NCBI GenBank assembly: GCA_028564675.1
Contig: JAOVVO010000330.1
Span: 1-64,000 of the forward strand
Direction: 5' to 3'
From: Onchocerca lupi
Lineage: Eukaryota > Nematoda > Chromadorea > Rhabditida > Onchocercidae
Length of the DNA: 64,000 nt
A program made the position numbers and the translations under genes. Below the pieces are notes generated by a model that was not told where the DNA came from, searched no databases, and saw only the letters and a program-made list of their open reading frames with translations. Each line of letters begins with the position of its first letter. The first letter of the stretch is position 1. This document shows positions 22,843 to 36,488 of this stretch, one piece after another.

Positions 22843-23489
22843 GGCTATTAATCCGATCGAAAAGGATAGTATGTGTTTGATAAATGATGCAATTATTTAT
22901 TGAACAATTGCATCACCTTTCCCATATCTTTTATCCCATGATGTCATCCGTTAGAGACGGAATACTATGAAAGCTTGCTTCCTTATCAGTAATCCTGATA
23001 GCCTGTTGCCTATCTCTTCCTCACCTAGCCATTTGTGCTTGCTGACTTGTCACCTTCTCCCTTATGCTTCTTTCCTTTTTATGCAAATTCAATTCCAGAA
23101 TCATTTCTCCTATTTTTTCCATCCTTTCTCTCTCTCCTATAATATCTTCGTTTGTTTGTCCTATTTTGCTTCACTCTTGCACTCATCGATTTCTTTCCAC
23201 TTTATTTTCAAGAATACTATTTAGTGCTACAAGCAATTCGCTAAATGTTTCGAATATCTTACCATTTGATATTTTGATAAAATCATCAAATACCTTAGAA
23301 TATTTAAATTTAAATCAAATTATTTCTTTCTTATCTATCTCTTTCTATCGTCCGATAATTAGTTTTGTTTGAAAATTTATAATTTTTGAATGTCAGTAAT
23401 TCGGAAAATATTTAAATTTAAAACTATTTTCCCATTTTCTCTTACATCTTTCTTCTATCGATAATTATTGACATCTTTTGATAACTAAC

Positions 23490-23491
<2 letters not shown>

Positions 23492-23521
<30 letters not shown>
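23492..23521. repeat. T30 homopolymer
   Basis: This is the longest single-base run in the window. Its length is likely unstable in assembly and in the population. Confidence 0.9.
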
Positions 23522-23522
<1 letters not shown>

Positions 23523-24630
23523 AATATCAATGAATAGTTTGCAATTTGATAAACTTTTTCGGTGATGTATGGCATATTTAAGTCGTGTCGTTTTCATTAT
23601 GAAAATGAAAAAAGAAAGTGCAAACGAGAGAAAAGGGACAATTGCTTTATGTTTGATAATTGGAATTCTCATTTTTTGCATTTCTTCATTTTTAAAGATC
23701 AAAGAACAAAATTCATGAATGGTATTATTAGTTTTTCTTGATTGTAACTCTTTTCTTTGACCTATTTAAACTCACAAATCTTCTTCTCTGATAATATCTC
23801 AATTTGTCATATTCATTTCAAATTTACAACTTTTATTTCTATTCATAATGTACATATATTTTCATTTTTTCCTATTAAATTCCAGCTGAAATTCTAAGTT
23901 TTACTTTGCAGTATATTATCAAAGAAATGTACTTTTACTATTTATTATTGGCATCATTTATCACTTCCGTCTTTTTATTGAATTTTTAAATTTTTTCTCA
24001 TTACATATACATATATAAGTTGCCATCATTTTATAATATCAAGTAATCCAGAAATTTCCATCGATTTTTGTTTCTTCTTATCCTTCAGCTCATCGTATTG
24101 GAATAAATATATAATTTCTTTCCGCTCCAATAATTTTTCTCAAAGGACTGAATTCAAAAAATTTTCTTTTCAACGTGCAAAGGAAAATAAATATTACTTA
24201 GGATGTTAATTGATAAGAAAACGATTAACTTCGTTGCAATTATTTTTGATCTTCCGCTAGTGATCAAGATATCAAATAATCGACTGAATATTCTTGAATT
24301 TTTTGACATAAAAATGAAGCTTTCGAGTAAGTTTGGAGAATTTTTTTGTGTTATTGTTGAATTACTTTTTGCTAATAATTTCATTTGGAAAAGAAAAAAT
24401 TGCATAAAGTTGAAGAGTATGCAATAGAATAGCAAAAACTTTCTTCCAAATTTCTAACAATTTATTATATCTGAACTTTAACCTGTTCCATCCTAAATCT
24501 TTACAGATTCCGAATAATACTATCCAAAAAATCTCAATTTCTAAATCTAGAAATTCACAATTACGCACTTTTTTTATTTCTTGAAAAAAAAAAAGGAAAG
24601 AAAAGGAAAAGAGGTTGCAGTCTATTCTCG

Positions 24631-24870
24631 GCAGGTTTTGATATGCAACCTGTTCCCGGAAAATTCTGATATGTAACCTATTCCTGAAAGATTTTAATTT
24701 GCGACCTTTCTCTGAAAAGTTTCGATATGCATCCATTTATGGAAAGTTTTGATACGAAACTTAGTCCCAACCTACTGCTGGAAGATTTTTGGTATGCAAC
24801 TATTGCTGGAGGATTTTCAGATCAACCTATTTCCGGGAGATTTTGATTTCTAACCTATTCTGGACGGTTT
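24631..24870. repeat. 28-bp degenerate minisatellite, eight or nine units
   Basis: Units follow a consensus like GGAAGATTTTGATATGCAAC followed by CTATTCCTG. They run from GCAGGTTTTGATATG to GGACGGTTTTAGTCG, with one longer unit near 24737-24775. Confidence 0.82.
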
Positions 24871-25250
24871 TAGTCGAACTGCATGCTAACAACCTGTAAA
24901 ACAATCTGGAAACATAATAATAGCTTAAAAAATGGTAAACTGAATGAGATAATTCAATAGTTATTATTATGATACTACATGCGAAATGCAAAGATTAGCA
25001 ATATTTCCGATTTTTAACTGAATACCACCGGAATCCTTTTGTCCGGTATCTATTCTTCATAGTTTGCTTTCGAATAATATCTGATTATTTTGTTTAATTT
25101 AGTAGAAATAATAGAAATATAGCACTATTATTCTTCAGTGCAATCAAAGAAAGGGATAAATAATCCAAGGATGCTAAATTTTAATGAAAGTTTAAGCTGT
25201 AAATAAATTTTATGAGAAGCTATTTTAAATGTTTTCCCTTTCAAATGTTG

Positions 25251-25302
25251 TCATTATCATCATCATCATTGCCATCATCATCATTATCATTATCATCATC
25301 AT
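25251..25302. repeat. ATC/ATT trinucleotide microsatellite
   Basis: An interrupted CATCAT and TTATCAT run; in composition it is the reverse complement of the microsatellite at 13775. Confidence 0.9.
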
Positions 25303-26761
25303 TTAGAAACTACTTTTAGCTCATTACTAATATCTCATCTATTGATTTTCGCTAAATTTCCTCTTAGTGATGTAATATATTATCTAAGGATGATATATTT
25401 CAATGGAAATTTAAGCCGTAAGTTTTACAACCAAAACATCAATTTTGCTGCTTTAGTGTCATATATTTGCTCAATTTTTGCTTGTTTGATATGCAAATGA
25501 TGAGATTTACTAAATGATCCGGTTTTTTGAATGTAGAGGGAAATGTATAGCTATAACCGGACTTACACTAATATACTTCTAAGCCTTCTAAAAAAGAGAT
25601 TCCAGATGTTAATTGTTTGAATAATTTCATTTGTTTCATATGTTGATTAGATTTGTTGATTATGTCGGATGTTTTGTATTTGCTATATAATATTTACTGC
25701 TATTTGTTCTATTTAATCAAAGTTTAAACGAAAAAAAAAAGAAAAAACTGATCTGATAGTTTAATCGAACCAAAAGTTTATTTAAATCAATATTTGCTCT
25801 TTTATGCCTTTTTTTTAAAACAGTCTTTATTTTGATCCTATCTAACCATCGGTATTACATATCAGAAAAAGATAATTTATGAAAAAAAAAAGATGAATTA
25901 TCAGAAAGAATGATAAAAATTTCGCAGGTAAATTTATTCATGTAGCAAATTAAAGCGGATTAAAACTAATGAAAACTGGAAAGAAAAAAAATGGATAAGG
26001 TTCGATAGATTAAATTAAATTAGTAGGAAAAAGATTTTTTTAATTTTTGGTGAGCAGAATGCATTTCATATTAGAATTAATGAAACTGAATTATAATTTG
26101 AGCTCATATAATTTGAAATTAATCTTAGAATTGAATTTAAATTCAGCCTATTGAAAACTCTTGCATATATTTGATGTGATTGCACGCATATTTTATATAA
26201 TTTCAACGAAAAAAAATTTCAAGGAGTAAAACAACAATCTAGGAGAATTGATTAACAGAACAATTTTACTAGGCTATTTCGGAATCGTTGTTTTTTATAA
26301 GTTTTATATGGCTTTTTTGCAATTTCGATGTACTTTTGCTCTTTTTGTCCTTTTTTTTTTTTTTTTTTCAATTTTCAAACTTTGTTAGCCAACTTTTTTC
26401 TCAGCTACTTTACTTCTTTATTCTCAACTACTTTGCACAGCTATACCTACTTTCTTATTAAAAAATTGTTCTTTTTTCTGGCAATTGGTTTTTTTTCTTT
26501 TTTCCAAACAAAAACTTTTCATGAAAAAAATTTTTTTTGCATTTTTGCTACTGTTTACTTTTTTGCTGCTCCATATGCTTCTATCAATTTTTATCATGAA
26601 ACTTTTTTTTTTTTTTTTTTAAATTTAATCCTATTATTATGATATCTATTATTATATAATTTTTTTTGTTTTTTTTTTTTAGAAATTTTAATAATAGGAA
26701 TTTCCATTTGTAAATAGAATTCATATCATTAAATTTTTCTTAATAATTAATTTTTTATATA

Positions 26762-27070
26762 ACTTATCAGTCTTTTTTGATGAATAATAATTTTTGATAA
26801 TTTAAGGCAAATTTAACAAGTTAGAATTAGAATTGAATAAAGTTAAAACTCAACGCTATAATTAATCTTTCATATCGAGAGTTTTTAGTCTATTTTTTTG
26901 TTTCTTTTTTTTCGATAATTTTTCACATAATTTATTCATCTGTTTTTGGATAATAATAATTTTTGGTTGTTCAGGTAAATTTAACAAGTTAAAATTAGGA
27001 TTAAATAAGGTCAAAGTTTAAAGTTGTAATTAATCTTTCTTATATGGAAAGAAATTTCATAGCCATTTCG
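26762..27070. repeat. diverged tandem duplication, period about 168-170 bp
   Basis: Two copies share GATAATAATTTTTG, then AATTTAACAAGTTA, then TAATTAATCTTTC, starting near 26782 and 26949. Copy divergence is substantial. Confidence 0.65.
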
Positions 27071-28690
27071 TTTTTTTGTTCTTTTATTTTGTTTTTGTTG
27101 AAAGCATTTATTTCATGATATTTTATATCCATTCTTTAATGAAAAATGCTAAAAGTACTCCGTGGACATTTGATATATCATATTTGTCACTTATTATGGT
27201 CCAATAATTTGCTTCCATTCATTTAAATATTGATTGACGGAAGATGTCGCATGTTGCCAACCATTTATTTACTACATTTATATATTTCAATTTCATATTC
27301 ATTTTTTCAAAGGGATTTCGTCTTTTTTCCATCAATTTATCAGTGCATTTAGGAAAAGATTTTAGTCCTCCTATTCTCGAAATACATTATCAATCATTCA
27401 AACAACGATGATTTTGAAAACAAATGAAACAAAGTTTCATTTAATTTCATTCATTATTATTTCACTGAAATATTTTCTTTTTAATTTCTTTATTTATTTT
27501 TGTCATTAATTTAATTGTTTATTTGCTTCATCGTTTTAATTGTTCATCTTTCATTTCAATAGTTTTTCTTAATTTATTTCAGTTTGTAGTAAATTTTCAG
27601 TAGCAATCATTTTCCTATTCATTAAATTAAAAATAAATTTTTTAAATTGCCAATGATTCGAACAAAACAGTTCAATCATTTTTCTTAATATCATTAACAT
27701 TAAAAGTAACGATCGAAAATGACATTTAGCTATTAAAATGAAGAAAATAGGAACAAATGAGGCTTATAAATTGTTTATCATAAAAATAGATTTCAAGGAT
27801 AAAAAATTTGGAACAATTAAACTGAAACTAAAGTTACTGTTTGTTTCATATTCAATTTCCTGAAATTGCTTTTTCTTCCAAGCTAACAGTAATAATGAAA
27901 ACAATAAAATGAATAAAACAAACGTTAAAGCAATAAAAATGTAAATAAGACGAAACAATATTAAATGAAATTTTCTAAAATGAAGATTTTCATCTTTTTT
28001 ATTTCGTTCGCTAAAAAAATTATGAAAAGGAGTTTTTTTTGAAGAAAGATCAGTTTTTTTCTCAAACAAATTCGGTAATGAGAAATTTGAATATTAAAAT
28101 ATCGATGAAGATTGATGCTATCTCCGATAAAGTCAGTCTTTCTTCGCATCTCTTTTTTTCCATCCAAAAATGTCGTAATTCAGATGAACAAAGGTCATAC
28201 ACATACCGTGCCATAAAGATAGATGTCACTGATAAAGTGATAAGATATCTAATAAGTTGACGATTTGGTTTATTTGCAACTAATATGAAATGGCTTGGTC
28301 ATGGTCATCAAATATAAATTATTACAGTATATCACGAGCATTTTTAAATATTTTTAAATATTCGTATTGATAATTATTTCTTCAATTATTTAAATATAAT
28401 TATTAAGTAATCATGATTTGCTAATAATCGTATTGTTAATTAATGTCTCATAAAAAAGACGGAGATATTTATAACTTTTATTCAGCCAATATTTGCAAGG
28501 TTTTGAAAAAACCTTTTTTTAACCTTTTTTTTACCTTCTTTACTCCCGATTCAAATTTTTCTTTTTTTTATTTTGCTAATGATTAGAGCATGGATAATAT
28601 AATTTTTCTTATATTTATTAAATTTATTCATTTCTTAATTACTTTCAGGAATCAATTATTCGCTAGCGTGACACGTTTATTTCAATCCTA

Positions 28691-28718
28691 TTCTCTCTCT
28701 CTCTCTCTCCCTCTCTCT
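28691..28718. repeat. (CT)n microsatellite
   Basis: A nearly pure TC/CT run with one CC interruption, in spacer DNA. Confidence 0.9.
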
Positions 28719-31700
28719 TATCATGAATAAAACATTTTAAATTTAATCAATAGATGTTAAAACTAATTTATTGTTGAACAATTTATCATCTGTTACTAAT
28801 CATTTCTTAATATTATCTCTGTTGTAGGATTGAATTGAAGTATATGTAAACAAGTATACTTTGTTAACATCCTTTTACGTCTAACTTTCGAATTACTTTG
28901 TAAACCTTATTTCGAAGGATGGATGACTTACAGATTTATTCTAGCAATGTATAATTTCTTTTTTTGATTTATATTTCTTTTTTGCTTTTTGTCTTTCTTG
29001 TCTCTTAGTTCTCGTTATCACATTATGATAAATGATTAGAATCGATGATCTTTTGTTACACTACTTTTTATCAAGTATGAACTGTAAATTTAATCAATTC
29101 ATTTTTTCTATTTTAATGGAAAATATCGGCAAACGGATAATTGGCATGGATTTTCCACTTCAATGAATTAATTTGCACCCGAATTGTTAATGCTAGTTTT
29201 GGAGTTCAAATCGAATAATTGGAATTATAAATTTGTCATCAATTACTCAAATGTATTTATTACAGTCTCCGTCCCTATTTTAATCCAGTTTATATTCCAT
29301 TCCCATTACTAATCATGAGAATAATTATTTTTTTTGAAATTATAAATTTTGTCTCTGCTCATATTTTTCACTTTTTTTCTTTCTCTCTTTCTTCATCCGT
29401 TCATATCTATTCTAATAAAATTTTTTCCCATTCAAATTTATTCAGTTGCCAAATTATTTATACTGTATTTATTTTAAAAATGCCCTTAAATTTCTGCTCT
29501 TCAATTTCGAAATTATCATACATTTGCCAACAAAAAATTATCACTGGGTGTAGTTGAGAAATGATAATTCGTTTATTAGTAATTAAAACGGTACTCTTAA
29601 GAAGATTAAAACTTCGAAAGATACAGGTCCGTTTTCTTTTTTTCCTTTTCAGAAAGCGGGAACATCGGGTAAAATTCGTTACGGTAGTATTTGGAAAAGT
29701 CTAAATCATTCTTTTTTAATCGGCATAAATCACTGTCTATGTTCGTTCTTATTTTTACGCATCTCTTCATGTAAAAAAGAATTTTTTTTTCGGAAAAATT
29801 TTGTTCATTAAACTAATCTGATAAATAGTTTGAAGATGGTTTCTTAATTTCAACGTGTTTATGTGCATCGTTGAATATTCGGCATATCCTAAGAAATCCA
29901 AGAAAAAATTGATTTTTAGTCTTAACACTTTCAGAAAACTAAGAAACTAATGCCAAAAAATAATCAGACTAAACTGAAAACTTAAGCTATCTCAAATCTT
30001 CCAGAAAACAAACGAAAATTAGCTTAAATTGATTGGTAGACTAGATTTTAGGAACTGATAAACAAGTAGTTTAACTATTATTTACACCAATTTTCATCTT
30101 TAAATATTAACAGTAATAATTGTGTAACATTATTTTTACGTTACTTCTTCACGTAAGAAAAAATTTTGTTCGGAAGAAGTTTTACTTATTTAATTAAAAA
30201 TTTGACGGCGGCCTTTCATGACTTTCAAAACGTTAATTGCTATACTTTCCAACCATTCTATATCATTTTTTTTAACTTATCGATAATATTTAATCAATGA
30301 TAAGTAAACTAAAATGGTTGAACATCTGTTTTACTTGAGATATTTCATGATAAAACTCATGTTAAGGATATATCTAAATTATCATTATGTTATAATTGAA
30401 CAGATTCATTCGACGATTCTGATAGGAAAGCTTTTTCATCATTTCCAGTAAGACATTTCTTGATTTCAAGCTTAAAATCACTTGGGAATAAATCATATTT
30501 CTGCAATTTTTCAAAAGAAAAAAAAAAGAGTGAAATGAAGCAAAAAAAAGTTGGAACATTGAAATGAAGACAAGAAAACAACTGTTTCGCTTAAAACACA
30601 GTACTTTCCCAACTTTCAGAAATTTCAAAAAAAAAAAAAGCTTAAATATTTTCGTACATATTTTACATAATTCATTAATGTTTGTTAATTGTAACTTTCT
30701 TTTTTCGAAACCTTCCATCTAAGCTACAGGAAAGAGCTTCTTATGTTCTATTTTGATCTTTCCGAATTCGATTTATCAATCTGTTCAACTGTTCTATTCC
30801 GCTTTACCCATCCATCATTTTTCTTAACTGTCAATAATTTGAACTGTCTCTTTCGAATTTTTTACATTAATATTTGCAAACTTTTAGATTTAGATATATG
30901 TAAATGGACATTAGAATCGAATTATGTCGCTTAATTGTTCCATTAATTGATTGTTTCATTTTGATTTGCTCCGTAGAATTATTTCGAAACGCATTTCATC
31001 ATATTTATTACACTCCTCAATTTTTTGTCAACTCAACTTTCCCAAATTGAATTGAAATGATGCATACCTACTTCTTCAACCATTCCAACTCTGTGAATCA
31101 TACAGAAAAATAACAAAATTATTTACCGATTTTAACTCCCTTTTTTTCCGAAATACTGAGTGACCACTCAGTGATGTGTGATGATCTATTTTTCAAAATC
31201 ATGAATTGTTCAATTCTCATCGTTATGAGGTCTTTTCAGATTCTTTCTTCAATTTCTTGTCAATGGGTTAAAACATTTGTTCTGAAGACTCCTTTCATTT
31301 CTTTCTGTCTCTTTCCCTTTCTTCTCATCATCTTTTGTGGAATTTTATTGATAACAGCCATGAAATTTGCCAAATCTTCTCTCACTCTTTGTGTCTTTTT
31401 CAACAAATTTCATTAAATTTCCTCTATTACCGGTAAGCATTTTTCTTCGAATCATATCCGAATAATTCTCAATGATTTATGACCTTTTCATAGCCTTTTT
31501 CTTCAATTCTAATCTCAAAACAATTCATTACATTTGCATTCATTTTTGTCTTTTATGATTATTATTATTTCGAAATTTTAGGAATTCATCAATAGAATTT
31601 TGATTAAAGTTTACTGATCATTTTCTTCAAATACTTATCTTTTTCATTTCCCACATAGTCTTCTGTTATCTATTTTTTACAGGTTCACTGATTATACGGG

Positions 31701-32969
31701 AATTTTTCAATTATTTAAAATTAAATTTGCATTATAATCTGTAAATTTAAATTCTAATAATTTTACCGAACTCATCATTATGATATTTCGTCCAATTTCT
31801 TATTGCTTAATTTGCAAAGTTTAAAATTGATGTGTAAGAATTTTTAGAATCCTAAGAAATTGTAAAGATTTCAAAAACAGAAATAAATCTCTTTTATTTC
31901 CATTTCTATTGATCTAATTAAATCTGTTCCTCTCGCTTCTTCTCCTATTGAAAAAAATACATACATTTCCAAAAATTAATGCATAAAGATAGGATATATT
32001 ATTATCTTTTCAATTTATACACTAGATTTATTTGAAAGAAGCATTTATTTATTGATTTCATTACCATCCTAAAAATCCCTTATATGTAACAAATATGATG
32101 ACAGCACAATAAATCATCACATTTACTTTTTTTCCCAACTTTTTTTGTCAGTTGAATAGTCATTTAGCTTCATAGACATTTATCGACATTTGCGACAAAC
32201 TCATTTCTATTATTTTTCTCTTTTTTATCTTTTATACAATCCATATTAAAAAAAATATCAATATCAAATCTGTTTATTTCAAGAAATGCCACTGTTTATC
32301 TTTTCCTAAATGTTCATTAATTATAGAATTTCATCAGTCATAGGATTTATCATTCATCACTGAAATTTCAATTTGAAAAAAATGCCCGGAATGTGTTTAT
32401 GTTTGATTATTCATTTCAGTTTAAATCACTGTATATTCAAATGATATATATAAATATTTCACTTTTATAAATTGATCAGATGCATAAAAAACAAAGCATG
32501 ACTAAGTTATTTAAATATTTTAGAATCTAAAAAATTCTTCAAAAAATGCACCTGTTGAGTAAATAAAATTTCTTCTTTTTCTTTCATTTATTTTGGCATT
32601 GTTTTACCCTTGTCTGCTTATCCTTTTAAATTTATTGCATAATAATATAATTACTGATTATAATTTAAATATGCAATAATATATGATATATGAAAAAATT
32701 AAAAGTCTGAATGATGAATATATATTTAAATAATGCAATTATAATACAGAAAATATGAATATTATATCTGTAAGTATATTTCATTTATAACAGTACTCAA
32801 AAACTCTTTATTCATTTAGATATCATGGCTAGGATATCCTGCTTTCGGAATATTTGATAGAATAGGAATAATGCTATATCTATTTTATTCTCTAATTACC
32901 ATTTCGAATATTTATATTTTGTCATGAATTCTTTTTTTTTTTATGAATATTTTTTAATGAGTGTTGCAG

Positions 32970-33394
32970 AAACTGGAATCAAAAATACAGTCACGGAGTA
33001 TGGCTCGGAATGGATTGTTCAAGTAGTAACAGTTTTGATAAACGTCTTGCTCCTCATACATCTGTTCATCTTTTTTTTCTATATAATCTAATTTCTATAT
33101 CTTGTTTCCATTCTGTTTTCATGCAATCTTTCCATCCTTACTCATATTCAAGTAAGTATTCGAATTATCTCTTAAACGGTTCTTTCTTGAGAATTTAATT
33201 AAGGTGCCACATTTAGATGTTCTTGGAAATTCTAAATTAATTCCAAAGTGCCATATTTACAGTATATTTAAATGCTCCTGGAAAATCCCAGTCTTCTTAA
33301 ATAATTTCTTAAAAAAAATAAATAAGAATTCGCAAATAAGCTTACTTCTGATCATATTCTTGCTCTTTTAGCAGTTGAACCAGTTAAGCGATGA
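32970..33394 (+). other. possible exon pair, unassigned
   Basis: A frame follows an acceptor (GTGTTGCAG, ending 32969), stays open for about 180 bases to a textbook donor (A/GTAAGTATT at 33151/33152), and could continue in phase 1 behind CTCTTTTAG into a short last exon at 33372-33394 ending TGA. The first 34 codons look protein-like; the rest is pyrimidine-rich and less convincing. Other frames across 32970 are also open. Weak candidate only. Confidence 0.18.
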
Positions 33395-34732
33395 GACAGA
33401 ATAATAATGATGGATGAATTTTATCTTTCACTTTTTTTTCGCACTGATTAAGACAATCACGTATATTTGACGTATGAAAGACAATCATCCATTTCCTTTT
33501 CTTTTTTTCCGATTTAATTATCATTATAGATGTACTTACAATTTTTGAAATTTTGAACATACGAGAAAAAAATTTCAATGATTCACTGCATTTGTCTGCT
33601 AGGTTAATGAATAGTGCGAAGCTAATAGAAAAATCGTTTTTTCTTTTTCCTTTCGTGTTAAAAATGAGAGGAAAGTGTAAATGTACAAAACGGGTTTCTT
33701 TCTTGACACCAAAAATTTTCTAAATATCATTTACAATGTGACAACATTTGCCTTACCTGTTTGTAATTGCTCAACTCAGATCAGATATGTATTTTATAAC
33801 CGAATTTGTGGCAGATAATTCGTCTAATTTTGGAACTTTCTTCTATTCTAGCTTGGTACAATTTTCCCAGTCATTTGGTTTGATTGTTACCAGTTTGTTT
33901 GCATATATTTTTTCCTATCGATTAGCTTAGATTGTTGATGTAATTAGATGTAAGCATATGTTTGGGCATTTCCTGAAAAAGTACTTTTTTTTAGCTTTCA
34001 CTTTTTTTCTGACACCAAAATTATTTGCCACTTGTACCTTGCCCCCTCGCGTCTCTTTATCGATCAGTTTCTACTATTTTCATGAATACTTTCTTTTCTA
34101 ATGTTACTATTGTATCCAAAAGAGCGAATACGCTTCTTAAGTGAAAAGTTTACGTGAAATTAGCAAATTTATATGAAATAACTGGATAAATCCCATCGCT
34201 TAATCTTGCTCTCTTCATTTAAGATATCTAATTTTTATCCAGTTCTTGCCAAACTATATTTAGTCACTTACACACCCTAAATTTGATAATAGAAGTCTCA
34301 GATGATCTAAAATCCCCATAAATAGTTTATTACTACGCGCCAATCTGCATTCGTATTATTCTGGAGAATGCGAACTCGGCGGTACTTCCTGTTCCCTCAT
34401 TTTTAATCTTACTATGATTCGTAAACCAAAGATTTGGTGTTTGAAAACAGCTTATCTTTTTGGTTGTCATTGTTTGTCACTTTCATGCTTTTTCCCTTCA
34501 AATTTCCAGTATTTTCCATAAAAAACAGTAAACAGTATAAAAAATTCCTTCAAACTAAGTCTAAAAAGTTGGTGATTTCGAAATTTCTAGACCTATGGTT
34601 TTTAATTAAATCTAAAGGTTGGCGAATTCTAAATTCCTAAATCCTTTAAAGATTTAAAAATATAGGAGATAAAAGATTGAAATGTATCGCAAAGTGTCAA
34701 TTATAGAGACAGAAGCTTGGTGATGCATACTA

Positions 34733-34882
34733 GTTTGTACGTGCACATTCTTAAAAAACGTGATTAATACCATACTGTTCATACGTGTATATTCTAAAAA
34801 AAAAAAAAAAAAGAAATAGAACATGATCAAAACCATGTTGTTCGTACGTGCATATTCTCAACAAGCGCGGTGAATGCCATAT
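34733..34882. repeat. tandem repeat, three units of 43-63 bp
   Basis: Units start at 34733, 34777 and 34840 with GTT[TC][GA]TACGTG.A[CT]ATTCT and end with a variant of AATACCAT. The middle unit is lengthened by an A-run. Confidence 0.75.
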
Positions 34883-35185
34883 CGCTAAAGCAATGAGGAG
34901 CTAAATGTTGCAAGGTGATTTTCATAAATTCTACATGATTCATTTCGAAATGGATGACTGTGTGAGGTATTCTGGTGTGGTTTTATGTATATTTATTTCA
35001 TGGTTGATTTCAAATTATTCAGATTTTTACAGTCTATTGTTTTATCTGAAACTGAAATTGGAATTTTGTTTTCGGAATTTTGATTTCTAAGAAAAAGGAT
35101 TCTAAATTGAAATGTTCATTCTCTTAATTTAATTTCTAAGATGTTTCGTGATTTCTTTTTTTAATTCCAATTACTCTTATTTCTT

Positions 35186-35392
35186 TTATTCGTTACGTAT
35201 CTCTTTTGATAAGTAGTTTTTAAATTTTCCGGTAATAGGAATGAGATGTATCGAAGAAGTACATGTTGCGTATTTTACCGGAAATTCTGGACACTGCGAA
35301 AAGTAGCTGTCGTTTAAATCTCCAATCAGAGACAAAAATATTCCGTTGCAAAGTTTATTTACATATTTGCAATTTGCACTAGCATTACCCAT
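35186..35392 (-). CDS. hypothetical 68-residue ORF
   Basis: ATG at 35392 to TAA at 35186 on the minus strand. Composition is balanced for this region, with four Cys (8, 15, 34, 44), while the opposite strand is full of stops, which supports coding. There is no signal peptide, and I see no acceptor close upstream and no poly(A) signal that decides it. An internal CCG/GTAAAA could also act as a donor, making this a first exon. Family not recognised. Confidence 0.3.
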   Translation of the reverse strand: MGNASANCKYVNKLCNGIFLSLIGDLNDSYFSQCPEFPVKYATCTSSIHLIPITGKFKNYLSKEIRNE

Positions 35393-35912
35393 TAATCATG
35401 TAATGGTTTGATCATAATGGATAATTTTGGTGAAAAATGATCAATATACCTCTAGCACCATAATAAATCTTGTTTCTGTTATTGAATTCCTTTTCCATTC
35501 TCCGGAAGATTGATTTTTCTTACAGAAGAGATTTTTTTCCATCAGTTTTGGTTGAAACATATTCAGATCTTTGTTGTATCCGGAGTATTTGTGAGTTTTT
35601 TTATTTTTTGGTAATGGTTTCGTAGTTCGCCAGTCTATTCATGCAGTTATAATTTATTGAAATTGAGAACAGCCCATCCCGGAAAATGTATTTTGTTTTT
35701 TCATTCAAAATAATGAAATTTAAGTTATTAAATCCAAAGGAATTTAATTTGTTTCATGTCTAGAAAATTTCTACCAGCTTTGAGTTCTTTCGATGAAAGT
35801 TAAAGTTTTGGTCTAAGATGCAGGATCAGACCTTGACAGTTAACTTGTTTGTACTAATTCTTTGGTATTTAAGCTTGCATTTGCAATAAAATATGGCAGG
35901 CTGTTCTTTTTC

Positions 35913-35940
35913 TTCAGCTTAGCCCTGGAGCTAAGCTGAA
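35913..35940. repeat. 11-bp perfect hairpin
   Basis: TTCAGCTTAGC and GCTAAGCTGAA flank a six-base loop, about 550 bases upstream of the Ig gene's ATG. This is a GC-richer stem than most palindromes here, so it would be stable. Function unknown. Confidence 0.75.
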
Positions 35941-36488
35941 TCTTTGAGTAATGAGCATTTGGAAGTTTTTCATACTTATTACTTGGTCTTTGCTGTTCAT
36001 TCATCATCCGGTACTCTCGATTCCAGTTTTATATCGGTAGGGAAATTTTTGATATAACAGTCTAGAGAATATGAATGAATCGTTTGTTGTAATTTGCATG
36101 GATCGAACATATAAGCGTCATTCTAATATTCACGTTACATTTCGCGTTGTAGCGTATGAATGCAATAAATCGTTTATTACATTCTCATCTTTTTTTATTG
36201 TTTATTTTGATGTAAATTAAATTGAGTTTTAACTGTTCATTCCATTGCAGTGTTTGATTTGTCAAAAAGAATAAAAAAAAAAAAAAACCTTTTTCAGAAC
36301 AAAAAAATACCTCTAGGTGCGTTCTGCATGTATGCGTACTTAATTTCAAATTATGCCATATTTGTCATCAATTAAGTGGGCGTGCACAAACAGACGCTAC
36401 TGTGTTCTTTTTCTCCAATTTTTTATTACCTTTCTTTTTTACTAATTGGAAAATTTTCTGAAACAGCAGTTACAGTACCAGAAAAAAC

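Larger units (their letters stand above)
21046..36488. other. long AT-rich intergenic region with tandem repeats
   Basis: About 15 kb without a gene that I can support. It is full of T-tracts, and its open frames are mostly Phe/Ile/Leu-rich chance products. Minisatellites at 22629, 24631 and 34733, microsatellites at 25251 and 28691, a T30 run at 23492, a duplication at 26762 and two weak coding candidates (32970, 35186) are listed separately. A plus-strand ATG at 21431 opens a signal-peptide-like frame with a possible donor (ACAG/GTAATT) close behind, but nothing links to it. Confidence 0.5.

Noticed and set aside
27764..28069. 101-codon minus ORF with a membrane-like segment
   Set aside because: It begins only at TTG, is as AT-rich as the spacer, and the hydrophobic run is what TTT/TTA-rich DNA encodes by chance; overlapping frames exist on both strands.
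30374..30718. 114-codon minus ORF
   Set aside because: Phe/Lys/Ile-rich composition from A/T runs, no splice-site context, no recognisable motif.
34862..34880. GCGGTGAATGCCA, resembling the 3' part of miR-124
   Set aside because: The seed region does not match, there is no hairpin, and the string is one unit of a tandem repeat.
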